Source: Phylloscopus collybita
Lineage: Eukaryota > Chordata > Aves > Passeriformes > Phylloscopidae
DNA: 64,000 bases
NCBI GenBank assembly: GCA_027886175.1
Contig: JAJNNQ010000075.1
Span: forward strand, 56,729,001 to 56,793,000
Reading direction: 5' to 3'
The first letter of the stretch is position 1; each line of letters begins with the position of its first letter. A model generated the notes under the pieces. That model saw nothing but the letters and a program-made list of their open reading frames with translations. It had not been told where the DNA came from and did not search any database. The translations under genes and the position numbers were made by a program. This document shows positions 11,001-24,500 of this stretch, one piece after another.

Positions 11001-12845
11001 CTCAGTACAAGTACAAATGTAAATGCGTGATAAAAATTGGTGGTATAAAAATTTATTTATTTTTGTGGAGATCTGAGATGCAATGTTGCTAATAAAACTA
11101 TCTAAATCATATCTCTAATATTTATATATGGTAGCAATAAATCCAGATTATTATTTATAAATGAAAGTGTAACCCATGATAATGAACAAATAAATTGCAT
11201 ATTCATGAAGTATAACTTAACCTGATTAATATTACTTGACAGGCACAGCTTTTGAAAAATACCTTACATCTAAAATCCATCTACAGTCCTAGAAGTAAAG
11301 GCTCAGCTTAGATTTTGCACTTTATTTTGTTTGCCGTAATTTTTAAATGCAGCTTATACACAAACTACTGCTTTTTATTACAAAAGAAGAAGAAAAAACC
11401 CCAGAAATAAGATCCTGAAATGAATTTACAGATCTATATTTTGCTGGAAACTGGATGTCACCAGGTAGATTGTTCTTTCCCCAGAAGTGCTTCAGATTTC
11501 ACTAGGGAGCTATTCTTAGCAACGGAGCCCTTGAGGTTTGAACTCAGATATTAAAAATCCATAGTCTTGTATAGAAATATTACCCAAGAATCTTCAAAAC
11601 ACCAGCAGCTTAAAAACAAATAAATTTTGTTTTCTTTCCTAACAGTTTTAAACTTTACCCAGAAAATCATGGTACTTTTTTCTATAGTTATCAGTCACTT
11701 ATTATTTATCCGTTAAAAGTGAGACTTAATCTTTTCATTTTCTTTGGGAGTTTAAGACATGTAATATGATCTGATGTTGTATATTAAAATAAAATGTAAC
11801 TTCGTAAAAAAAATTTTTTAAGGATAATCCAAGAGAGGTCATTAGAACTCTTAGTATCCAAAGTCTTACAGAATGTTTATTATACAAATTCCTTGTCTTT
11901 GTTGGGAAGTCTGAAAGATCATTTTATTTTTAACTCCATGTTATGTGGAGACAGTAATTTTCAGTTTATCTAGGTTTATGACTGGGAAGCTGAAGAATAT
12001 CTATCCAATCAAATTACATAAACAGTATTATTAAAACATTCTCATAATATAAAATCATATAATCATTTAAGTGGAAATGACTTCTAAGACCTACAAGTCT
12101 ATTTTAAATATTTAAAGCTTTTTGAATCGGTACTTCCTTTCAAGAGTTTTCTGGGTTTTTTCTCAGTTGTGCAAAAGTTACATTAAATTAATGAATAAAG
12201 AAGAGATTACGATTTATATACAGATTTTTTTTTTTTAAATCTGTCTAGAGGAAGTAGCAACTTTTCATTAGATCAAACACATGAAAGCATTGAGAGAAAA
12301 TGATGCTCTGTTGTAAATAAAATTGTCTTCTGCTTTAATATTTAATAACAAACATAATTGCAGAGTTCTGCATTGATGTATTGTTTTATATTCTGGGAAC
12401 CCTGTTAATATAGTTAATTTTTAGGTTTCTGTCAGACTATGGTAGTACTTTATGAGACAAAAATGAATTAAACCAGAAAATTTGTCCATACCTAGCTGCT
12501 TATATGTGCTTGAAAGAAATAGATGGGAAAATATCAGAAAGATCTCCTTTTGCTACCACAAAATGAATCTCAACTAAAGATAAAATTGAAAATGGAAGAT
12601 CTGTGAAAGAGATCAAAGTGAAAGATAACCCATAAAGTGCAGACAAGCCCATCCAAAATTAGAGGTTACCACAAAGACCACTGTCAATTCTGTTGCATGA
12701 CAGAGTGAAAATGAGAAAGGAGCTTCATTGTCACAGCTGCAGTGCCTGTGAAAGTATTACTATGGCCCGGAATCTTCTCTAGCATCTCTGGCATGGAGCA
12801 ACTAGGAAAGACATGAAGGAATATTTTTCATCCTCTAGCTGATAT
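8025..12845. other. Unique AT-rich sequence, nothing recognised
   Basis: About 4.8 kb with no repeat family that I can name and no supported exon. A slightly GC-richer patch at 10170-10390 stands out from the background, but I cannot assign it. T-rich runs occur near 9410 and 9800-9870. Confidence 0.55.
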
Positions 12846-12849
12846 GAAG

Positions 12850-14300
12850 AGGCCCTCCTTTTCAAGGACTTACCAGCAGCCCTAGGTAACCAGGGAGGTC
12901 CCAGAGGTCTGGAGGTTGGCCAATATGATGCCCATCTACTAGAAGGGTCAGAAAGAGGATCCAAGGAACTATGGGCCTGTCAGCCTGACCTCAGTCCTGG
13001 GAAATGGAGAAAATCTTCCTGAATGCCATCACATGGCATGTGTGGGACAGCCAGGGGATCAGGCCTAGCCAGCATGGGTTTATGAAAGGCAGGTCCTGCT
13101 TAACCAACCTGATCTCCCTCTTTGATAAGGTGACTTATTCAGTTGATGGGGGAAAGGCTGCAGGTGCTGCCTGGGTGAACTTTAGTAAAGCCTTTGATGC
13201 TACTTCCCACTATTCTCTTGAAGAAACTAGCTGTGTGTTGTGTGAGTGGGTTCTCTCTTCTTTGGGTAAAAATCTGGCTGGATGGCCAGGCCCAGAGTGA
13301 TGGTGAATGGAGTTAAACTCATCTGGAGCCCAATCACTAGCGGTGCTCCCAGTGTTAGAAGCATTCTTGTTTCACATCTTTATTGATGATATGCATGAGG
13401 GGACCAAGTGAACCCTCAGTGAGTTCACAGATAACACCAAGTTGGGCAGGAGTGTTGATCTGCTGGAGGGCAGGAAAACTCTGCAGAGACACAGGCTGGA
13501 TCAATGGGCTGAGGCCAATTGTAGGACCTTTCACAATGTAAAGTGCCAGGTCCTACACTTGGGTTGCAGTGACCTCAGGCAGTGCTATAGGTTAGGGAAA
13601 GAGTGGGTGGAAAGCTGGTCGGTGGAAAAGGACCTGGGGTAGCTGGTCCACATATGGCTGGATATGGTCTAGCAGTGTGCTCAGGTGACCAAGAGAGCCA
13701 GTGACTTCCTGACTTGGAGCAGCAATAGTGTGGCCAGCAAGACAAGGGTAGTGATTGTCTCTCTGTACCAGGTACAGGTGAGGCCACACCTCAAATCCTG
13801 TGTCCAATTTTGGGCCCCTCTCTACAAGAAAGACATTGAGGAGCTGGAGCATGTCCAGGGAAGTGTAACAGAGCCTGTGAAGGGTCTAGAGTAAAAGTCT
13901 GATGAGGAGTGGCTGAGGGAGTTGGGGTTGTCTAGCCTGTAGAAAAGGAGGCTCAAGAGAGAGCTTATCACTCTCTACAAGTACCTGAAAGCAGGTACTT
14001 GTAGTGGCCAGGTGTGGGGTTGGTCTCTTCTCCCAGGCAACTAGTGACAGGACAAAAAGAAATGGCCTCAGGTTGCAGAAGGAGAGGTTTAGATAAGCTA
14101 TTAGGAAAAATTTCTTTACCAAAAAATTATCAGGCATTGGAAAACACTGCACAGAGAAGTGATTGAATCGCCATCTTTGGAGGTATTTAAAGAATGTATG
14201 GATATGCCGCACTTGTGGACATAGTTTTAGTGATGCATTTGACAATGTTAGGTTAATGTTTGGACACAAGGATCTTAGACTTCTTTTCCAACTGGAGTTA
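12850..14300 (+). mobile_element. CR1 LINE, 5'-truncated: reverse transcriptase region and 3' UTR, decayed
   Basis: This is the longest retrotransposon copy in the window. In one reading frame it preserves, in order, RT-region sequence including QHGFMKGRSCLTNLI (about 13080), motif A-like NFSKAFD (about 13180; usual CR1 form DFSKAFDTVSH), the catalytic FIDD box (13379-13390), and the C-terminal segment [16 protein letters not shown] (about 13802-13850). The 3' UTR follows from about 13900 to 14300, matching the avian CR1 3' end that I recall. Stops and small indels interrupt the frame, for example the stop at 13298-13300 where a short deletion follows CCCAGAG. The terminal ATTCTATG octamer repeat typical of CR1 is lost or too diverged to see. 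The 5' end is truncated, as is usual for CR1. It cannot encode a functional enzyme. Confidence 0.95.
13975..14004 (+). repeat. Perfect 13-bp inverted repeat (hairpin) in the CR1 3' UTR
   Basis: The left arm CTACAAGTACCTG (13975-13987) and right arm CAGGTACTTGTAG (13992-14004) are exact reverse complements around an AAAG loop. From memory, the CR1 consensus here has a shorter, imperfect stem around the same loop position. This copy is therefore more symmetrical than expected. Confidence 0.95.
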
Positions 14301-15825
14301 TTCCCTTATTCTTTAATATGTAATTCGGAGCTTTTTACTGATTTTGTAACACATTAAGCATGTGGAGTCACGGTTAAGTAAAGGCAAAAGCAAAAAGGGT
14401 AATTAAAGTACCCTTTGCAAATATCTGAGGTGCTTCTGGGTATTTCTGTTAAAAAAGCACCAAACCCCCCACTTCTTGTGAGCTCTTTTTTGCCTGCATC
14501 TGTGGAACTGTGTAGTGAAACCTCTCCCCAAAACCAAAAAACTCTCTTACCAGCGCAACCAGCAAAAGCCACTGTAGGAAGACATCAAGATTGACTCTCA
14601 GATATGTAAGAGCACCATGGCTATGTCTAGAAAGAAGCCCTACCTCTTGCAGTTGCTGTCATCTAGAGTTTCTCCAGCAGGTGCTTGCTGCAAAAACCTA
14701 GTCTCCAAAGCAACCAGGGTCAGCCTGCATAGTTATCTAATTTCTGTGCCATTCTTTTGTATTTGCCTTCCCTGTATCCTTTTGGTTATGATTCTTGCTT
14801 TGATCCATTTAAAATCACTGTAAATGTATTGTCTGGGGTGTGACACTTTTTCTGTTAAGGACATTTCTCTTTCACTACACTCTTTGCAGGTTTGAACTTC
14901 ATCCTAGATCTCTTTCTTGCTCAAATGTTATGTGTGTGTTCTAGAAATTTAAATTTCCTAATCTCTACTCTGTCCTATGTATTGTACATCATGCCACATC
15001 CATATTTCCCCAAACCCCTTTTCAGAGAATTATCAGCCTTGTCATGAAGCTCAACAGTGAAATACTTGGATAAACTGATAACAAAGCACAGATATTGGAT
15101 CCACTCTGTGGACCCTTTTTCGATCTAGCTTTCTTAACTCCCTGTCTTCGTCACTGCTATGATCAGTTTTAGAAGTATAAAGATAATTCTGAAAATCAAA
15201 CTGTGTATGTTTGATATATGTCTATTCCAAATGTACAGAATGGCAAAAGAAGCTAATGAGAAGAGATAAGGGAATAGAAAATAGCCCTAAACACATAGTC
15301 AAAAAAGCTTGAGAGAAGATTTTTTCAAAATATACAATACATTACTTAGGTGTTTCATAACCTTTCAGAAATATCTATATAGATCTGTCTCAATATGCAT
15401 TCAAAAACTATAGGTATAACTTTCAAAATTAAAGTTCAAGTTTATTTTATTTACATAAATAAATTTATTTACAAAATCTGTCAAAGCAACAGAACTACAA
15501 TTGTAAAATAATTTCCCTTGCCACCACCTGGCTTATCATTAACAGATACACAACATCAAACCAACATGGCTCTTAAGATGCACTAACACAATAAATCATC
15601 AAAATTGTATCTCTTAGAAGATGTATATCTCAAATATAAGGCTGATTTGCAATAAAGAATATATTCAGATTTTTTTCTGTATGTTTCAGATAGGTTTTTT
15701 AAATATGCAGTTGTAGTTGAGAATACTGCTAGATCTCAAAAAAAAATGAACGAACGTGTTTCAATATGTAACTTGATTTTCCAATATATTATTATTTATT
15801 TTTATTAATTATTCAATGTATTATT
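14301..15825. other. Unique sequence downstream of CR1, nothing recognised
   Basis: Mixed-composition sequence with no repeat family or exon that I can support. The small ORFs at 14354-14572 and 14617-14823 have no recognisable features. Confidence 0.55.
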
Positions 15826-15830
15826 AGTTC

Positions 15831-15881
15831 TTTTGGGTTTTTGTTTGTTTGTTTGTTTGTTTGTTTGTTTGGGGTTTTTTT
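15831..15881. repeat. (TTTG)n microsatellite
   Basis: About eight copies of GTTT are bordered by TTTTGGG on the left and GGGGTTTTTTT on the right. It is the reverse-complement class of the AAAC tracts elsewhere in the window. Confidence 0.95.
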
Positions 15882-15884
15882 CTT

Positions 15885-18815
15885 CATTTCAAGAGTGTTT
15901 AGAGACATGTTGATTAACTTGTATAATTTTCTTTCTCATATATGATAAACGTGATTTGGAGCTAACATTGTCAAATTATGTTCCCAGTTTAAACCTTTGT
16001 TCAAAAAACTGTTCATGAAGTTTCACATTGTATTACATTATTACAAGACATTACTTTTAGTAACAGTGATATCTGTCAAAGTGAATCTACCACAAAATGC
16101 ATTATTGATTAGGGTTTAGTAAATAATTTGCAACAATGGATTTATTTTAAAAATTTAGTCTATTGTCTGCATGTGGAACAGCTTCCAGCAAAGAAATAAA
16201 CAAGCAAATGATAACATCCTTGAATAAATTTAGAAACATTCAAATGATCTATTTTCAGGCTTTGCTTTTTATTTTAATTTGTACCATTCTCTGCAGCTTG
16301 CATGTTCATGAACCATTTGTTATGAGCATCTGAAATACTAACTTACTGGTTGTTTATTTCTGAAGTGCCAGTAACATCACCTTTTATTTTTTTTTCCTTA
16401 TACGAAGGCAGAAAGAGTTTTCTAGGAGCAGTAAAGCTTTTGCAACTGTCTGTCTAAAACCATGGCTTTGCAAATATTCACTTGCATCTTTGAAATTTAC
16501 TTTCCTCTAATGCTCTTGCCAGTAAAACTCAATACTTCAAACATTCCTTCAGAAAGATCACCAAAGGGTTGCACATATTGTCAAAGCAAATTCACTCAAG
16601 GGTTGGCTGAAAATCTTGCGCTGTATTTGCTCAGATGTGTTAAAAGAACAACTCATTCAAGTCATTCTCCAGGCATCCCCTAAGAAAATCTAAGATTGGA
16701 AAAGTAAGTTTATGTTCAATGATTGTTTATTTGTATATTCTTGATTTAACACTTAATTTTATGAATATGCACTTCAAATTTATTTTTTGTTTAGAAAGAA
16801 ACCATTCCATAGAACTCTGACATTGTTTCTTAAAATATCATTTGCTTAATAGCCCTAAGAACTATTTAGTGGCAGACAAAGCAATATTTGTAATCGGTTA
16901 AAGCTCTTTTTTTTTTTTGGTGGAAATGAAAAAATTACTAACCTTTCAATATTTGTTCCTTATTCTCCTAATTGCCAGTCCATGCTCTTAGGGATTATTT
17001 TATGTTGCTACACTGCACTTCTGCATGTTTCATTACTTGTGTATAAAAACTTATCCCCACTAAAACAATTATAAGATCACACCAAGACTATAATAACACA
17101 TGGAAACCCCCCCCCCCACATCCTGCATATTGATATTAGGGAGAAACCAGTAGCCTACCAAATTCCACTACTTTTTAACAAAGTGAAAACTTCAACTTAT
17201 TTGTACAATAATTTTAATTTATAAGTACCATAATCCCATTTGACATCTAATTATGAGATGAAAGGAAGAAAACTTAGCATACAGTTAAACTTGCATTAAA
17301 ATTTCCAATTCATATGTTGTGTTGATTTTATTCTAAAATGGTAGAAAAACTGAAGTTTTTCCCTTGGCTCAAAACAATCTTTCTTTTATTGTTCCGTTTT
17401 TCTAATATGTGAAATACTGTACATTAGATACAGAAAATGCATAAAACTAAATGCAGAAAAGTAAATATGGATTGCTTTTATGCTCACAGAGTTTAAAAAC
17501 TGTTTTGTCAAGAGAAAATGTTTGGTGTAATTGAGATAAGAGAGTTTATGGAAGACTTGCACATCTCCAAAGTAGTATGACTTAATTATTTAGTTGTATT
17601 GATGACTATGAAAAGTACTTATTCCTTCAATAAGAGCATTTTACCATATCTCATTTTTCTGAACAAGGCCGAACATATCTTCAAGACAAGATAACATCCA
17701 TTTATTTTATAAATTTTTGCTTTAAAAACAGTAAAAAACTCAAAAGTAACAATTTTTTAACTTTTTAGGATAACTTCACAAGACACAAATATTCTCCTGC
17801 GATAATCTGTGGTTGGTGCTACAAAAGTTGTTAGAAAATCCTACTTTAGCTACTTCTGCCACAGCCCTACGATTATTCAAGTGTTGGTTTTCTTGAATGC
17901 TAATAGGGAGAGATATGTGACAATGTTGCTATTTTTTCTATCTTTAGTATGTGAAAGCAGTTAGTATTGAAGCAATAAACTCACATTTTTTATCTGAAGT
18001 CTGAAAGATTCAGAGGACATGATAACAAAGGCTGAATAGTGAAATATAATGACAGGAAAATTCTGAAGAATTTCATAAACTGTAGAGACTTAAAGAGTTG
18101 GATAAATATTTATAAAGTACAAAGTTGAAAACTGCAGTCACTGGAATTCAACAGAAATTTCCTGTCACAGTTTTTCATGATAAGCCTTTATATATTCAGA
18201 GTGCTTCTCACACCTGAGATCTAAACAATAAAAGATCTTTTCTTCCCTCTGCAGTTTTTTTTCCTCTCATCACCTGAAAGCCAAATATAGCAGTTAAAAT
18301 ATTACAGAATATCAATTTTACCTTAATATTCATCAGTTTCTATAGGTCTATTCCTCTAATATATTTCTATTATTACATGGCAAAAATGTTTTCAGTTACA
18401 ATATGACATACAGAAAACATTAGAAAGTAATTTAAAGTAAAAACCATGTGTGAAAATAAATCTGAGAAGAAATTAGGTGATTCTGAAGGTAATATTGTAG
18501 ATCTGCATGTGTGACTCTCAGTGTTTTCTAGGCCAACACTTAGTCTGTAGGAAAATAGACCATTATATTCCCAGAAATTCTGTCTGGAAATGTAATCAAG
18601 GCTGAGGCCATTCCTTCTCATACTTACCACTATGAGGATTTTTGTGTGTTTCAATGATGACTAGGTTTTGATTTCTCATAACAAGATTCAGTACAAGGTA
18701 CAAAAATCCATAAGAAACCAGGAGTTTTTATTTTTGCTACACTTATTCTGTGAAGTAAAGATAAAGTAAAGGGAGTTAAAAGCCTCCAATCCAAGTTGAT
18801 ACCAGGAACAGGTAC
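15885..18815. other. Unique AT-rich sequence
   Basis: No transposon is recognised. At 16381-16411 there is a strong pyrimidine tract ending in CAG, and a GTAAGT lies about 290 bases downstream (near 16704). The interval is closed in the frame I followed and is not called as an exon. A run of 11 C bases lies at 17107-17117. Confidence 0.55.
17107..17117. repeat. Poly(C) run of 11
   Basis: Eleven consecutive C bases in a region otherwise about two-thirds A+T. Confidence 0.97.
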
Positions 18816-18819
18816 ATTT

Positions 18820-20222
18820 AATAAATGGTTAATATTCAAATTATTCTCTTCAAGCTCAAAACTGGAGCATGCCAAAGTGCAGGAAGTCAGCCAAAAGTGC
18901 CAGAATATCTGCATGGATGAAAGGTCAGTCTCAAAGACAAAAGGACACTGGTGGAAGGTGGAACAGTTAAAAGAAAAAATAAGTAACCTGGGAAGAATAC
19001 AGAGGCACTCTCAGAGTGTCCATTGACAAATTGAGGCAAGGCTAAATCTTAACTTGACTTCAGTAAGAGACATCAAAGGGAAACATATATAGAAGGACTT
19101 CTAGAAATACAAAGGTGACAAGAGGAAGACTAGAGAAAATGTGGCCCTGGTGACACAAGACATGGGCAGAGTTGAAGTCCTTAGTGGCTTCTTTGCCCCA
19201 GACTTTTCTTGAAAGATCTACCTTCAGAAATGCCAGGCCATGGAGGCCAAGATGAAAGTGTGAAGCCAGAAAATTTTAACCCGTGGTGGAAGAGGATCAA
19301 GTTAGAGGACATTTTAAAAACTGGACATACATAAATCCATAGGTCCCAACAGCATTCTCCCACAAGTGCTGAGGGATTTGTCAGCCCACAGGGCTGTTGT
19401 CATTGTGGGGTCCATCCATTATCTCTGAACAGTCATTATGACCGGGAGAAGTTCCTGGTCATTGGAAGAGAGCAAATGCCACTCCTACCTTCAAGAAGGG
19501 CAAGAGGAGATCTCATAGAACTTCAAGACAATCAACCTGACTTCATTCCTGGGAAAGTGATAGAGCAGCTAATACCAGAAATCATTTGCAGGCCCAAGGA
19601 TGAGAAAGTCATCATAAGTATTCAGCATGCCTTCAGGAAGAGGAAGTCATTCTTGATGAACCAGACAGTATTGTACAATAAAACAATTTGCCTGCTAGTT
19701 GAGAGAAGATTGGTGATTATTATCTACCTGGACTTCATTAACATTTTTGATACTGTTTCCCATAAAATCCTCATAGAGAATTTGGTGAGGACAAGAGACT
19801 GGTCAATTTGAAAGTTAAGGGACTGGAGCATCCTTCATATGAGGAAAGGCTTGCTCTGGAACTCTAGAGAACAAAAGCTCAGGGAATCTCAATATATACA
19901 AATGTCTGACATCTGCAGTGTATAATGAACACGAAGCCAGGCTCTTTTTAGCGTTGCCCAGTGATGGGACAAAAGGCACTGTACACAAGCTGGAACACAG
20001 GAGACTCCCTGTGTGTCAGGAAGCCCTTTTTCACTGTGGGGCTGACACAGTTGGGCACAGACTACCCACAGATTTCACAAAATCTCTCCTCTTGGAGATA
20101 TTCAAAAGCTGTCAGAAGGTGGTTTTGTGTAAGAGGCCTCTTGGTGACCCTGTTTGAGGTACAGGGTTGGACCAGGTTACCTCCAGAATTCCCTTCCAAC
20201 CTCAGCCATTCTGTGATTTCCT
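18820..20222 (+). mobile_element. CR1 LINE with internal deletion (ORF2 middle plus 3' UTR)
   Basis: From about 18827 (GGTTAATATTCAA) this follows the avian CR1 ORF2 that I recall, including the post-endonuclease linker, the GGAAGACTAGAGAAAATGTG segment (19124-19143) and the region before RT. RT motif A survives as YLDFINIFDTVSHKIL (about 19726-19775). At about 19805 the match jumps to the 3' part of CR1. The FIDD catalytic box, thumb and ORF2 C-terminus are missing. The 3' UTR runs to a terminal CCATTCTGTGATT, which carries a trace of the CR1 ATTCTGTG octamer. The copy is 5'-truncated and inactive. The gap could be a genomic deletion or could predate insertion. Confidence 0.93.
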
Positions 20223-20224
20223 GA

Positions 20225-21110
20225 CACCTCAGAGTATCCAGACACTGTGCAGTGCACCCCTGTAATACATGTCTGTTCATAACTTTTCAGAACACATTGC
20301 TACCAAAGCACATTGATGGTCTGTAACAAACTGAGTAAGTCCTTGGTGCTGCTGAAGAGAGCACACGCCTTGATAAGTTCAGATGTATAAGAAAATAAAG
20401 AATTAGAGAGGCAAGACCCCTGAAAGACATCCAATGGTTCTGACAGAGTTATTAAACCATTTATTCCTTAAGTGTTTTATTCATTCAAGCTTAGTGTTTT
20501 GAATTTTATAGGAGAAGAATCTATATTATACAAGTTTAATATGATATATAATACTAACTATGATGTGGAATAGCAATCTACAGAGTATAGCAAAGAAGAG
20601 GTGAAGACAAAGACATCTTTCAGAAATCTTTGTGATCTCTTGATAATATTAGGGCCATTACAGCCTCTGGCAAAGTTTAGCACAGCCTCAAGGATGCTCT
20701 AAAATCTGCTGGTTTGTAAATGCCTCCAGGGGCCATTATGCTAAGAACAGCCGAGCCCTGCCCTTGGCACTTGACATGCAGGAAGTTCAGAAGATGATAA
20801 GGGTAAGATAAAACCAAAGATCAAACAGACAACACATGCATCAAACGAGAAATTCTTAATCTGTATCAGAAGAAGGAGTACTGAAAGAAAGTTAGCAAAT
20901 CTGTCAGAGAACTAATGGAACGAAAAAAAAGCCATTAAGCAAGAACACAGTATCAATGAGAAGCTAATTTTTTTTCTTTTTTAGTCTTTACTGCATGCTG
21001 TGATTAAGGAGTTGATTATCTGGACTTCCTTTCTACTAATAAAGATTATCAAAGAATTAAAATAAAATACTTTGATACAATCTGTGAAATGTATTATCAA
21101 ATCTTTTTTT
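20225..21110. other. Unique sequence, nothing recognised
   Basis: Moderately AT-rich. No repeat family, RNA or coding signal is identified up to the pyrimidine tract at 21103-21118. Confidence 0.55.
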
Positions 21111-21119
21111 TTTCCTTTA

Positions 21120-21203
21120 GCTTCTGCACAAGCTAAAGAGGCTGTTCAGCTACTAAAAATTTTTAATTTCGTGTTAAAGTCAATTAATATGCCAAAAGAG
21201 TAA
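21120..21203 (+). other. Weak exon-like segment
   Basis: A very strong acceptor-like tract (a T/C run ending CTTTAG at about 21119) precedes a segment. One frame of it is open for 25 codons (starting SAQAKEAVQLLK) and then reaches TAA just before a GTAAGT donor-like site. The adjacent stop, short length and lack of a matching neighbour make this weak. It could be a non-coding exon or chance. Confidence 0.15.
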
Positions 21204-21514
21204 AGTAAGTTCCCTAACTGTGTTTTAAAATGTTGTTAAACGTGACCCAGGCAACCAGAGATATAAAACACTATTTATACACCTGTTTAAATTATTTGAA
21301 ATTATCTTTGATAACAATTAAATTATTAGGAAACGTGGAAAGCAATTGTAGTGATAGATGTGTTCTTTTCTGTACAAGGGGAAAGTCATGCTTCAATAAT
21401 CTGCTGCCATTCCTTGAATGTAAACCGTGGCTTTTTAGAATTAACTTTAATAATGTTGCTTTGTTGCTTAGAATTTGAAAAGTCTGAAAACAATATTTTC
21501 ATAAACAGAAAAAT

Positions 21515-21556
21515 AAAATAAAATAATAAAAAACCCCAAACAAACAAACAAACACA
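21515..21556. repeat. A/C-skewed low-complexity tract
   Basis: AAAATAA units pass into AAAACCCC and an AAAC/ACAA array on the plus strand. It is in the same class as the tract at 7856-8022. Confidence 0.88.
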
Positions 21557-21559
21557 AAT

Positions 21560-24500
21560 GCAAAACACAAAATTCAGAGCTCTGAAGGAAACTGGAAGAC
21601 AAGCAGTGCAAATACTGTTTTTGCAAGTACCTCTGCAGTTAGACCTTTCACACACAGTGTAGAAAACTAAGGCTGCAGGAAGAGTTAGCAGGCACAATTT
21701 ACATGTCCTCTGAAAATCTCCCAACTACTAAAACAGGAAAAGATTTTCCATTAATCTGAACAGTCTTGTGTTGTACACAAAGCTGAGCTTTCACAGGAAG
21801 GTTCTAAGGAAGTTTAGTTCAGAAAATGTTACTCTACTTGGAAGATGACTCCTCTCTGTCTTAAACCTCAGACTGTGATATGAAACTAGATTGTTTGAAA
21901 AACAATAAACTTCAAATATGGGGACAGCTGATGCAAAGTAATGCAGGTATCCCACAACATATTGGATAAAGTTGGCTATTGCTACTGACATTTCTCCTTA
22001 TGAAAATTCAGTATTCTTCTCACACTTTTAGGCCTCAAATACCTGTTGGAAATGATATACTGAAGTCTGATGACTTTTCAGGCAGATAAAAATGTTACAT
22101 TTGTCTAAAAGTATCTTTTCCAGACCTACTTGTGAGGCTGTAATACAGCCCCATGTATTTCCTGACAAATGAAAAATATGTATTTATTCTCTTGCTACAA
22201 TACATGGAATGGAAGGTTAGATATTATTTTTTTTAATTTATGCTGCTGGTCCAGTCATAATTTTTCTCTTACTTTGACATCACTATTATATATTTTTAAT
22301 TTAAATAAAAATATTTTATTAGATTATTTTTCATGATAATTTTATTCCTTTTTTTGCCATTGTTAGCCATCTGCTGATTGTAGAGTGAAGCCACAGATTT
22401 GAAGGTGCTTTGTAGTCTGTCTCTGGTCCCAGCTGCTATTTTCATAAAAGAAGGTAGTACCTGTCTTTATCCACCAGACTAAACTAAGCACATTTAACAT
22501 GTATTACTTAACAATTATTACTTTGGTGATTTTTAAAATTTTGATGCATTAAGCTGAAGTTATTGCAGAAAAATAAAAAAGGTTTAAGCAGAAAGCAGGA
22601 AGCATAATTAGCATAATTAGCATTCACTATTGCTAATATCACATGAATTGTTCATACTACCTGTGATTTGTTCATACCATCATACCACCTAGAGCAAATA
22701 TGTTCAAGGGAAAGGGACATCATCAATGTGCTTTTTTGTGCCTTTTTCTAATCTATATTTACCTAATATTTCTAAGGGATATTAGCTTTTACATTATAGT
22801 CTAATTTTCATGGACCAGACAAATCACTTTTGACAAATTTGTGGTATTTATCATATTATCACACTTTCATTACTATTTTCACGTAACCCAGAATGGCACT
22901 GCTAACCAATATCAGTTCTATCAAAGAGGTAAAATATTTTACTGAACAGAAATATAATGTCTTTAGCTTTCTTTTTAATCAGGATGCTGAATTTAACACT
23001 CATCTTGAAAGTTTTTCAAGTAACACCAAACCTTTTTTCTACCCATTCCTACACATTAACTATGCCTTTTGGGACCTAAAGGTTAACTTTTTTCAAGGAT
23101 TAGTAATTGTCACATTGATCTTCTCATTTTGGCAACAAGTTTGCCTTATCCAATGCAAATATTGATCTAACACTATCACTCCGTAGCAAATTTAAAGTTT
23201 TGGGGCAAAATCTTCTTTACTTCTGACTGGGTCATTTTTTTTTTGAAAAAGTATCTACAAAAGATACAGCACACACAAGAGCTGAAAGGAAAGGAGAGAA
23301 CTGAAAACTTTTAATGGGAATCCAAACCTTCTACTGAGAGGTTGGACAGGTCATCTCCCTTAACAAGACAGATAGGAAGTATTCATTTCTTTTAAACTGA
23401 CATTGTCAAGGACAAAATGTGAAATAGCTTTATTAAAAGAAAGAACTTGAACTCTCACATAGGGAGTCATTAAAAACAAGTCTGTGATACAATGATAGTA
23501 GTTAAATACAGTGCAACTGACATTATAATTCCTAGCAGAAGTCTACTGACTATAGTCAAATATATGATGTCATTTCCTAAAATTAAATGACAAGACTCTT
23601 CTGTTAATTATTAAGCTTACAGGACCTTGCCCCACTGTGCTTGACTTCTCTAATGGCATTCACAAGAAACACCTCCAAAAATATGAAAGAGTCTTTAGAT
23701 CTTATACATTTAACAACAGACCTTTTTAATCTATGTAAAGGATTTTTAAAAAATGCTCAGTATTTCTGTAATTATTCACAGCCTCACAAATTGTGAGATA
23801 TTTCTTATCTATTTCACAGGTTTTTAGTGGAAGCCTTTTAAAAGAGAATCAGAGAAGAATTAAAAACACTGTCTATTTGTTCCAAAAATCTCAACCACTT
23901 CACAAATTGCAGCTTTTCCACCATTTCTTTATAAACATGTAAAGACTCTGATGCAAATAGGCAGATAATTTTATTCTAACCTTAGAAGATAATGAGTTCT
24001 ACATCCTGGCTTCATCAGGTCCACGTGTATTTTAGTTTTACAGGTATATTAGCAAAGACAGCAATCAGATTCAGGACAACCTACTAATATTCCTTCCAGG
24101 TAATAATCAGATGAATTTATATTTCATATTATATAAAATTTCCTTGAAACAATTCCTTGTTGTGTTTCTTTCAAGTGTCTGTCTTGAATCTTAGGCAGCA
24201 TTGTTATCCAACACAACTGTCTTTAGGAAAGAATTGTTCCTTTGGGCACTTCAATATGTTCTATCTATGTGGTGTCACTCAAATGTCACTTAGAGATTAT
24301 AAAAGCTGACAAACATATGTGAACCCATAGAACTCAAAGATCTGCAATTTTTATCTCATCATTTGTCTTTATGCCATCTATGTGTGTTTCCCTATAACTT
24401 TTGGGAAAAATATTTTTTCAGTCATCATGAAGAGACAATGGAGCAAATGCCTTGAAGGAGAGCACAGACTGGAATGCATAGCAGGAGTTCAGATAAACAG

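Noticed and set aside
16411..16703. Strong acceptor near 16410 with a GTAAGT about 290 bases downstream
   Set aside because: The phase-0 frame closes quickly, and the 73-codon ORF inside ends in TAA before the donor. At best this is a non-coding exon.
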